From Proteobacteria bacterium UBA1847 (GTDB lineage Bacteria; Pseudomonadota; Gammaproteobacteria; Steroidobacterales; Woeseiaceae): a stretch of DNA of 9,869 nucleotides. The stretch is taken from contig DDIP01000068.1 of NCBI GenBank assembly GCA_002338605.1, positions 1 to 9,869 on the forward strand. The letters run 5' to 3'. The notes under the pieces are model-generated. The model searched no databases. It was not told where the DNA came from and saw only the letters and a list, made by a program, of their open reading frames with translations. Made by a program: the position numbers and the translations under genes. Position 1 is the first letter of the stretch. Each line of letters starts with the position of its first letter. Positions 1 to 6,181 of this stretch are shown piece after piece.

Positions 1-868
1 GGCCGCAGACAATCCAGTCGTGAATAGCCGCCGCCGTACCGACATTCTGAACCAGGCATCCTACATCGGAGGGTAAACCACCACTGGGAACTTCGCGATT
101 GGTAACAAGCTGCACCAGTTGATCTTCACCGCCGGACGGATAAATTGTCGGCACTTGTTTGATCACAATACGCGGGTCACCAGTTTCCGCCAGAGCGTCG
201 GCGAGTTGTCGAATTGCCTCAGGCTTGTCACTTTCGACAACAATAAAACAGACATCGATTTGCAGCGCATGCATCAGGATCTTCGCGCCGCTTATAATCT
301 CGGTGGCTCGTTCACGCATCAGCATGTCATCGCAGCTGATGTAGGATTCGCACTCGACGCCGTTTAGCAACAGGTAATCGATTTCGCAGGTGCGCGCCTG
401 CATCAGCTTTTGTGCAGTGGGAAATACTGCGCCACCGAGGCCAACAATGCCGCCCTGCAGGATATCGGTCAGCAGGTTTTCAGGTGTCAGGTTCTTGTAA
501 TCGGGATTCGTCGCCGGCGATGGAGCGGCTTCATCCTTGCCGTCACATTCGATAATCACACAGGGCGCAGGCTCGCCATTTCGCCGGCCAACCGGCCACG
601 GTTCGATGGCGAGTACTGTACCGGACGACGATGCGTGCACAGGCGCACTAAGCGAACCTTCCGCGGCTGCAACCAGCTGACCTTTCAGGACCCGCTCACC
701 GATCGCCACGACGGGTTGAGCGGCATCGCCAACATGTTGCGTGATTGGCAAAACGAGTTGCGCCGGAATCGGAACGTCCTGTATCGCCTGCGCTGTCGAT
801 TCTGACTTGTGGGCCGGCAAACGCAGTCCGCCGTGCAGCTTGCCGAGGTCATAGGTAGGCGCACTCAT
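1..868 (-). CDS. rsxC: RsxC/RnfC, electron transport complex subunit C (5' part only, cut by window edge)
   Basis: This is the peripheral NADH/flavin-binding subunit of the Rsx/Rnf membrane complex, which moves electrons between NADH and a low-potential acceptor and is coupled to ion transport. In E. coli Rsx keeps SoxR reduced. The first 289 codons are present. The start is an ATG whose first four bases (ATGA) overlap the rsxB stop, a typical translational coupling. Visible features are the N-terminal GGLRLP, a barrel-sandwich segment ([12 protein letters not shown], about residues 88-100), the glycine-rich flavin/NADH loop GLGGAVFPT (about 143-151), [13 protein letters not shown] (about 169-181), and [10 protein letters not shown] followed by [20 protein letters not shown] near the window edge. 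These match E. coli RsxC in order and spacing. E. coli has GGAGFPT where this protein has GGAVFPT. The C-terminal 4Fe-4S ferredoxin region and any Ala/Lys-rich tail lie outside the window. Identity is secure; total length is unknown. Confidence 0.95.
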   Translation of the reverse strand, partial: MSAPTYDLGKLHGGLRLPAHKSESTAQAIQDVPIPAQLVLPITQHVGDAAQPVVAIGERVLKGQLVAAAEGSLSAPVHASSSGTVLAIEPWPVGRRNGEPAPCVIIECDGKDEAAPSPATNPDYKNLTPENLLTDILQGGIVGLGGAVFPTAQKLMQARTCEIDYLLLNGVECESYISCDDMLMRERATEIISGAKILMHALQIDVCFIVVESDKPEAIRQLADALAETGDPRIVIKQVPTIYPSGGEDQLVQLVTNREVPSGGLPSDVGCLVQNVGTAAAIHDWIVCG

Positions 869-1347
869 GTGAGGGGCCTCATGCTGATGCAGTCCACCGG
901 GCAGGGCGCCACACAGAGTTCACAGCCCGTGCACTCGCTTTCAATGACGGTGTGCATCAGCTGATGCGCTCCGACGATTGCATCGACGGGACAGGCATTC
1001 CGGCAATGTGTGCAACCGATGCACAGTGTTTCGTCGATAACAGCGACCGACGGCACGGTTGATGCGGCGAGTGGTAGCGTCTCCCGGCCAAGCAGTGTGG
1101 CAAGGCGCCGAACCGTTTCATCGCCCCCCGGTGGGCAGAGATTGATCGCCGCCGACCCATCGACCAACGCCGCAGCATATGGCCGGCATCCGGGATAGCC
1201 GCATTGCGCACATTGTGTTTGCGGAAGCAGTTCGTTGACCTGCTCAACGAGGTCTCCCTCGCCTGACGGCAGGCGGCGAGAGGCAAAGCTCAGACCGATG
1301 CCCGCGAGCAGGGCGATTGCAGCGATTGTAATGATGGCTGTCCACAT
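865..1347 (-). CDS. rsxB: RsxB/RnfB, Fe-S subunit of the Rsx/Rnf electron transport complex
   Basis: This 160-residue protein is the iron-sulfur electron-relay subunit of the Rsx/Rnf complex, anchored on the cytoplasmic face of the inner membrane. Residues about 3-22 form one hydrophobic N-terminal helix. The Fe-S domain that follows has C46-x2-C49-GYPG-C54 and C71, which bind one 4Fe-4S cluster. Two ferredoxin-type motifs come next: C109-x2-C112-x2-C115-x3-C119-P and C139-x2-C142-x2-C145-x3-C149-P. All 12 expected cluster cysteines are present. The protein ends about eight residues after the last cluster motif, whereas E. coli RsxB (192 residues) carries a longer C-terminal tail. The gene starts 9 bases after the rsxA stop with only a weak GGA ahead of the ATG, and its stop overlaps the rsxC start by four bases. 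It is clearly part of the rsxABC operon. Confidence 0.96.
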   Translation of the reverse strand: MWTAIITIAAIALLAGIGLSFASRRLPSGEGDLVEQVNELLPQTQCAQCGYPGCRPYAAALVDGSAAINLCPPGGDETVRRLATLLGRETLPLAASTVPSVAVIDETLCIGCTHCRNACPVDAIVGAHQLMHTVIESECTGCELCVAPCPVDCISMRPLT

Positions 1348-1356
1348 GGTGGTCCG

Positions 1357-1938
1357 TTACGACCTTGCCATGCCGGCGAAACCCATGAATGCCAACGACA
1401 TGATGCCGGCGGTGACCAGGGCAATGGCCGTGCCGCGAAAAACAACCGGGATGTCGGCGGCTTCCAGCCTTTCGCGTATTGCCGCAAACAATACCAGCAC
1501 CAATGCGAAACCGGCCGCTGCACCAACACCGAAAAACAGGGATTCGATGAAGTTATTGGTCTCCTGCACATTGAGCAGCGCCACGCCGAGGACGGCGCAG
1601 TTGGTCGCAATGAGCGGAATGTAAATACCGAGAACCTGGTCGAGCATCGGACTCAGGCGGCGCACCATAATTTCAGTGAATTGCACACTGGCCGCGATAA
1701 CCAGGATAAAACTGATCGTTCGCAGGTACTCAAGGTTCAATGGCACCAGAATGTGCTCGTGCAAAAGGTAGGCCGTTGCTGACGACAGCGTCAAGACAAA
1801 GCCAGTCGCCATTGACATACCTATTGCGGCTTCCAGGCTCCGAGAAACTCCGAGAAACGGACAGAGACCGAGGAACCGGACCAACACGAAATTGTTGACC
1901 AGGACGGTACTGATGAGAATGAGAATGAGGTCGGTCAT
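1357..1938 (-). CDS. rsxA: RsxA/RnfA, integral membrane subunit of the Rsx/Rnf electron transport complex
   Basis: This is a 193-residue polytopic inner-membrane protein, the same length as E. coli RsxA, which has six membrane segments. The open frame extends upstream into metG, but the ATG at 1938 gives [20 protein letters not shown], which aligns from residue 1 with E. coli RsxA, so I chose it. Conserved landmarks are [72 protein letters not shown] and [13 protein letters not shown] SLAFMGFAG at the end. C26 (in LGLCPF) and C114 (in TNCAVLG) are the conserved membrane cysteines thought to help hold an Fe-S centre between RnfA and RnfE. The gene begins 16 bases after the metG stop. The nearest Shine-Dalgarno-like AGAGG is only one base from the ATG, so initiation may depend on coupling to metG. 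Confidence 0.97.
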   Translation of the reverse strand: MTDLILILISTVLVNNFVLVRFLGLCPFLGVSRSLEAAIGMSMATGFVLTLSSATAYLLHEHILVPLNLEYLRTISFILVIAASVQFTEIMVRRLSPMLDQVLGIYIPLIATNCAVLGVALLNVQETNNFIESLFFGVGAAAGFALVLVLFAAIRERLEAADIPVVFRGTAIALVTAGIMSLAFMGFAGMARS

Positions 1939-1954
1939 GCCTCTATTGTAAGGT

Positions 1955-3970
1955 CTACTTGACGCGCATGCCCGGCTTTGCGCCTTCATCCGGCGACAAC
2001 AGGAAAATATCCTCACCACCGGGGCCTGCAGCGAGCACCATGCCTTCGGATACGCCGAAACGCATTTTTCTCGGCGCCAGATTTGCGACAACGATAACGT
2101 GGCGACCGATCAGTGTCGCAGGGTCGTAGGCGGCCTTGATTCCGGCAAATACGTTGCGTGTTTCATCGCCGACATCCAGCGTCAGCGCGACCAGCTTGTC
2201 TGCGCCATCCACAGTTTCTGCTTTCTCGATGCGAGCAATGCGCAGATCGACTTTCATGAAATCGTCAATACTGATGCTATTGTCCGGTGTTACCGGTGCG
2301 GCTTCGACCTTTTTTGTCAGTGAGCTCTTTGATTGCTCGACCATGGCATCTACCTGTGATGTCTCGACTCGTGTCAGTAGGGGTTTGAATTTATTGATGC
2401 GTGTGTTCAGTAAGGGCTCCGCAGCATCATTCCAGGTCCAGCCGGACTCATTCAGAAATGCGCGGGCCTCGGCAGCGACGCCCGGAATCACCGGGGACAG
2501 ATAGATCATCAGGCTGCGAAACATGTTCAGTCCTTGCGTGCAGACGGACTGGACGGCATCGGACTTGCCCTCATCCTTGATCATCAGCCAGGGTTTGTAT
2601 TCATCAATGTACCGATTGGCGCTGTCGGCGAGGGTCATGATCATGCGCATTGCCTTCGAGTATTCCCGATTCTCGTAGTGCTCGGCGATCGGGTCCGCAC
2701 TGTCGGAGAATGCTGCGAACAGCGCCCTATCGTCCAGCGTGGCGGAAAGCTGTCCATCGAATCGCTTGCTGATAAAGCCTGCACATCGACTGGCGATATT
2801 GACGAGCTTACCGACGAGATCGGAGTTCACGCGCGCAATGAAATCTTCGAGGTTGAGGTCAATATCGTCAATTGTCGGGCCAAGCTTGGCCGCGTAGTAG
2901 TAACGCAGGTGATTGGGATTCAGGTGGTCGAGATACGCACGGCCGTTGATGAACGTCCCGCGTGCTTTGGACATTTTCTGACCGTTAACTGTCAGAAATC
3001 CGTGTGCAAAAACGCTGGTCGGTGTGCGATAGCCGGATCCTTTCAGAACGGCGGGCCAGAACAAGGTATGGAAATACATGATGTCCTTGCCGATGAAATG
3101 GTAGAGCTCGGTATCGCTACCTGCTTTCCAGTAATCGTCAAAATCCAGGCTTGCATCGCGCGCGCACAGGTTCTTGAAACTCGCCATATAGCCAACCGGC
3201 GCATCAAGCCAGACATAGAAATACTTGTCTTCGGTTCCGGGAATCTTGAAACCAAAATAGGGCGCGTCACGCGATATGTCCCAGTCCTGAAGCCCGGTCT
3301 CAAACCATTCCTCAAGTTTGGCGAGCATGTTCCGGTCAAGCGCAGCGCTGTCCATCCAGTTGCGCAGGCGGTCGGTGTATTCGCTGAGCTTGAAGAAATA
3401 GTGCTCGGAGTCCCGTTTCACCGGCGGTGTACCTGACAGCACGGAGACGGGGTCAATCAGGTCTTCGGGCGAATAGGTTGCACCGCACACCTCGCAGGCA
3501 TCGCCATACTGGTCCGCGCTCTTGCAAATCGGGCAAGTGCCGCGGACGAAACGATCCGGAAGAAACATACCCTCTTTTTCGTCATACGATTGTTCGATCG
3601 TCCGGGTATAGATGTCACCGTTTTCACGAAGCTTTTCGTAAATATCCGTTACCAGCGCTTCATTCTCGGGCGAATGGGTGCTGTGAAAATTATCGAATTC
3701 GATGTCGAAATCGGAAAAGTCGCGAACAAACTCGGCCGATACTCTCTCAGTCAGTTCCTCCGGCGAAATGCCCAGCTCGCGCGCCTTGAGCATGATTGGC
3801 GTGCCGTGAGCGTCGGAGGCACACACGTAGGTGCAGGTATGGCCGCGAAGTTTCTGGAATCGCACCCAGATATCGGTCTGCAGATACTCGACGAGATGGC
3901 CCATATGGATGGAGCCATTCGCGTAGGGCAGTGCACTGGTAACGAGTATTTTTCTTTGTTTTTGCGGCAT
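1955..3970 (-). CDS. metG: Methionyl-tRNA synthetase, long dimeric form with C-terminal tRNA-binding domain
   Basis: This 671-residue class I aminoacyl-tRNA synthetase charges tRNA-Met and initiator tRNA with methionine in the cytosol; E. coli MetG is 677 residues. The catalytic HIGH-type motif is H22-M-G-H25 after ALPYANGSI. The knuckle zinc site is complete: C146-x2-C149 and C159-x2-C162, as in E. coli. The sequence [11 protein letters not shown] and [12 protein letters not shown] mark the methionine pocket, and the KMSKS loop reads K332-M-S-K335-A336, with Ala replacing the last Ser. The anticodon-binding helical region contains [10 protein letters not shown]. Residues about 567-671 form the EMAP-II/Trbp111-type OB-fold dimerization and tRNA-binding domain ([24 protein letters not shown]). 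The ATG start fits the family N-terminus. No Shine-Dalgarno precedes it. It lies 30 bases after the second pilT-like gene and 16 bases before rsxA. Confidence 0.98.
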   Translation of the reverse strand: MPQKQRKILVTSALPYANGSIHMGHLVEYLQTDIWVRFQKLRGHTCTYVCASDAHGTPIMLKARELGISPEELTERVSAEFVRDFSDFDIEFDNFHSTHSPENEALVTDIYEKLRENGDIYTRTIEQSYDEKEGMFLPDRFVRGTCPICKSADQYGDACEVCGATYSPEDLIDPVSVLSGTPPVKRDSEHYFFKLSEYTDRLRNWMDSAALDRNMLAKLEEWFETGLQDWDISRDAPYFGFKIPGTEDKYFYVWLDAPVGYMASFKNLCARDASLDFDDYWKAGSDTELYHFIGKDIMYFHTLFWPAVLKGSGYRTPTSVFAHGFLTVNGQKMSKARGTFINGRAYLDHLNPNHLRYYYAAKLGPTIDDIDLNLEDFIARVNSDLVGKLVNIASRCAGFISKRFDGQLSATLDDRALFAAFSDSADPIAEHYENREYSKAMRMIMTLADSANRYIDEYKPWLMIKDEGKSDAVQSVCTQGLNMFRSLMIYLSPVIPGVAAEARAFLNESGWTWNDAAEPLLNTRINKFKPLLTRVETSQVDAMVEQSKSSLTKKVEAAPVTPDNSISIDDFMKVDLRIARIEKAETVDGADKLVALTLDVGDETRNVFAGIKAAYDPATLIGRHVIVVANLAPRKMRFGVSEGMVLAAGPGGEDIFLLSPDEGAKPGMRVK

Positions 3971-3978
3971 CGGGCGCG

Positions 3979-3987
3979 ATTATGCCA
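3979..3987 (-). promoter_or_regulatory. Possible extended -10 promoter immediately ahead of metG
   Basis: Read on the minus strand, the 30-base gap before metG contains TGGCATAAT, a TG-extended -10 (CATAAT, five of six to consensus), followed by a GC-rich stretch. No convincing -35 is visible. The start point would lie about two bases before the metG ATG, giving an almost leaderless transcript, which fits the missing Shine-Dalgarno. This is inferred from motif match only. Confidence 0.35.
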
Positions 3988-4000
3988 CGCCGGGGAAGAA

Positions 4001-5062
4001 TTATTCGATGTCTTTGACGTTCTCGAATTTGTGTTTGTTGTTCGCCTGTTGGTAGGCCTCCTGCCCGGATACCCAGCCCTTTTCAACAAGTTCCATCAGC
4101 GCGTTGTCCATGGTTTTCATGCCGATTCGACCGCCACTCTGAATTGCCGTTTCCAGTTGGTCCAGTTTGCCCTGGCGGATCAGGTTGGCAACGGCTGGCG
4201 TATTGATCATGATTTCGAGAGCCGCGGCACGACCGGGTTTATGAATGGTCGGCAGTAATTGCTGCGAGACAACGCCGCGTAGCGACGTCGAGATCATTGT
4301 TCGAATGTGGCTTTGCTTGTCAGCCGGGAAGGAGTTGATGATCCGATCGACAGTCTGGGCAGCACCGTTTGTGTGCAGGGTACCCATGACCAGGATACCC
4401 ATTTCCGCGGCTGTAACGGCGATGCCGATCGTTTCGAGGTCCCGCATTTCGCCGACGAGGATGACATCGGGATCCTCGCGCAAGGCCGAATGCAGGGCAT
4501 TGGCAAAACTCGCGCTATGTACGCCGATCTCACGCTGGCTGATCAGGCAGCTTTTTGCCGAATGAACAAATTCGATCGGGTCCTCGATGGTTACGATGTG
4601 ACCTTTCAATCGCCGATTCATTTCATCGATCATCGCGGCTAGCGTCGTCGATTTTCCGGAGCCGGTCTTGCCGGTTACCAGAATCATGCCCTGAGTGTGG
4701 CGACATAGCTGGCGTACAACATCCGGCATATTCAGGTCATCAAGCGTCATCGCCTTTGAGGGAATGGCGCGAAAAATGGCCCCGATCCCGTTGATGTGCC
4801 GAAACACATTGACGCGAAAGCGGGAGACTCCGGTTATTTCGTAGGCAAAATCGGCGGCATCGTTCTGATCAAATGCGCGTTGAGTCGCGCCATCCATGAT
4901 TTCCGCCATGGCTTCCTGAACCAGATCAATGGACAGTCTCTCGTCCATGATGGACATCAAATTGCCGTGCACCCGTGCACGCACCGGGTCACCCGACACA
5001 AAATGCAGGTCGGATGCACTCTGCCCCAGTGCTGCTTGAAGATATTTGTCGATTTTTCTCAT
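4001..5062 (-). CDS. PilT-family type IV pilus retraction ATPase, second paralogue (PilT/PilU-like)
   Basis: This 353-residue hexameric secretion-type ATPase is of the kind that depolymerises type IV pili at the inner-membrane base to power retraction and twitching. The frame is open from a TTG at 5107, but the ATG at 5062 is preferred: it starts MRKIDKYLQ, four bases after the upstream stop, and places all motifs at the same residue numbers as the upstream paralogue. An N-terminal PAS-like domain (SDLHFVSGDPVRARVHG) precedes the RecA core, which holds Walker A GKTGSGKS (131-138), Asp box EDPIEFVH (160-167), Walker B with catalytic E205 in DVILVGEMRD, and the His box ending in TLHT (228-231). 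The first His-box histidine is Ile223 (MGILV). The C-terminal signature reads AVANLIRQ instead of AIRNLIRE, the classical PilT motif. Parts resemble PilT (GEMRDLETI) more than PilU, so I assign the family without choosing a symbol. Confidence 0.9.
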   Translation of the reverse strand: MRKIDKYLQAALGQSASDLHFVSGDPVRARVHGNLMSIMDERLSIDLVQEAMAEIMDGATQRAFDQNDAADFAYEITGVSRFRVNVFRHINGIGAIFRAIPSKAMTLDDLNMPDVVRQLCRHTQGMILVTGKTGSGKSTTLAAMIDEMNRRLKGHIVTIEDPIEFVHSAKSCLISQREIGVHSASFANALHSALREDPDVILVGEMRDLETIGIAVTAAEMGILVMGTLHTNGAAQTVDRIINSFPADKQSHIRTMISTSLRGVVSQQLLPTIHKPGRAAALEIMINTPAVANLIRQGKLDQLETAIQSGGRIGMKTMDNALMELVEKGWVSGQEAYQQANNKHKFENVKDIE

Positions 5063-5066
5063 TGGG

Positions 5067-6170
5067 CTATAACTTTGACTCGTCGCCGATATCGATAATC
5101 GGGACAAGATCCGTGTCGGTTACGAAACGCTGGAACTTCTTCTTGTCGGTGGCGAACCGGATAGCATCGTCCGGGTCGATTTCCTTTGCATTAATAAAGT
5201 CGAGCAGCGTTTGATCCATCATTTGCATGCCAAGTGCCTTTCCCGTTTGCATTTGCGATGGAATCTGGTGCGTCTGGTCCGACGTAATCAGCTTGGCGAT
5301 CGCACGGTTGTTAACAAGAATTTCCAGTACAGCCCGCCGGCCACGACCATCGGGCGTCTTGACAAGAACCTGGGTGACCACAGCTTTGAGGCTCATGGCA
5401 AGAAAGCCTTTGGTCTGTTCGCGCAATTCTCCGGGGAGTGCGTCGATAATACGATCGAGGGTTTTTACGGCACCTGTCGTATGCAAGGTGCCCAGTACCA
5501 GGTGGCCCGTTTCGGCTGCGGTCATCGCCATTGAAATTGTTTCGGCGTCACGCAACTCACCGACCAGGATAACGTCGGGATCTTCACGCATGGCGGATCG
5601 AACGCCGTCGGCAAAGCTTGTGACATGCGTACCGAGCTCGCGCTGGATGACCTGGCTGTTCTTGCTTGGATGCACGAATTCGATCGGGTCTTCAAGGCTG
5701 ATAATGTTAAGCGCACGTGTTGAGTTGAGGTGGTCGATCATCGCGGCCAGCGTTGTCGACTTACCGGTACCGGTCGAGCCGGTTACCAGCACCATTCCCT
5801 GGTGGTAGTCACAAAACTTTTTCAGAATGGGCGGCATGTGCAGCTGGTCCAGTGTGGGAACGTCACCGGGAATGTATCGAAATACTGCGCCGTAGCCGGT
5901 TGCCTTTCGAAATACGTTGACACGAAATCGGCCGCCTTCGTCGGCAACGTAGGAAAAATCCAGGTCGTCGCCCTTGCTCAGTAGTTCTTTTTGCTTGGTA
6001 GTCAGAATCTCCTGGATGTAGGACTCCAGTTCGTTGTCGGACAATTCGCGAAACTTGATCGGCATCAGGTCGCCGTTCATTCTCAGCATCGGTGGCACGC
6101 CAACGGCCAGGTGAATGTCTGAGCACCCTTGTGCAAGACCAAGTTTCAGAAAGGCGTCTATTCGTGCCAT
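5067..6170 (-). CDS. PilT-family type IV pilus retraction ATPase, first paralogue (PilT/PilU-like)
   Basis: This 367-residue cytoplasmic hexameric ATPase belongs to the PilT/PilU group that drives type IV pilus retraction. The N-terminal PAS-like domain contains SDIHLAVGVPPMLRMNGD. The RecA core shows Walker A GSTGTGKS (131-138), Asp box EDPIEFVH (160-167), Walker B with E205 in DVILVGELRD, and an intact His box GHLVLGTLHT (222-231). The C-terminal domain has TPDGRGRRAVLEIL, AIAKLITSDQTHQIPS and LGMQMMDQTL. The usual AIRNLIRE motif is replaced by AIAKLITS. About 20 residues extend beyond the end of canonical 344-residue PilT and are acidic at the tip (DIGDESKL). The ATG at 6170 is eight bases after the kinase stop and is preceded by a good Shine-Dalgarno (TAAGG, sharing the kinase stop codon). 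It is followed four bases later by the second paralogue, so kinase and ATPases are almost certainly co-transcribed. Confidence 0.92.
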   Translation of the reverse strand: MARIDAFLKLGLAQGCSDIHLAVGVPPMLRMNGDLMPIKFRELSDNELESYIQEILTTKQKELLSKGDDLDFSYVADEGGRFRVNVFRKATGYGAVFRYIPGDVPTLDQLHMPPILKKFCDYHQGMVLVTGSTGTGKSTTLAAMIDHLNSTRALNIISLEDPIEFVHPSKNSQVIQRELGTHVTSFADGVRSAMREDPDVILVGELRDAETISMAMTAAETGHLVLGTLHTTGAVKTLDRIIDALPGELREQTKGFLAMSLKAVVTQVLVKTPDGRGRRAVLEILVNNRAIAKLITSDQTHQIPSQMQTGKALGMQMMDQTLLDFINAKEIDPDDAIRFATDKKKFQRFVTDTDLVPIIDIGDESKL

Positions 6171-6173
6171 GTC

Positions 6174-6181
6174 GTGCCTTA
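6174..6181 (-). promoter_or_regulatory. Ribosome binding site of the first pilT-like gene, overlapping the kinase stop
   Basis: The kinase stop codon TAA runs directly into GG, making TAAGG six bases before the ATG at 6170. This is the clearest Shine-Dalgarno in the window. It indicates coupled translation of kinase and ATPase. Confidence 0.6.

Noticed and set aside
870..881. Inverted repeat TGAGGGGCCTCA at the rsxB-rsxC junction
   Set aside because: It is inside the rsxB coding region with a two-base loop and conserved coupling; it is too short to argue for regulation.
1939..2091. N-terminal extension of RsxA by 51 residues into metG
   Set aside because: RsxA aligns from the ATG at 1938 with E. 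coli RsxA over the full 193 residues. The extension is metG sequence in another frame.
2534..3436. A 300-codon open frame on the plus strand opposite metG
   Set aside because: It lies wholly antisense to a fully conserved metG, has no recognisable motifs, and its length is explained by the codon bias of the gene on the other strand.
3590..4258. A 222-codon plus-strand frame spanning the metG/pilT-like junction
   Set aside because: It is antisense to two certain genes and resembles no family; it is a shadow frame.
5063..5107. TTG start giving the second PilT paralogue 15 more residues
   Set aside because: The extra residues overlap the upstream gene, do not look like PilT, and break the residue-for-residue alignment with the first paralogue.
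4001..6170. Naming the tandem ATPases simply pilT and pilU
   Set aside because: Neither shows the PilU hallmarks (such as ATLHANNA) or the complete PilT AIRNLIRE motif, so a family-level call is safer.
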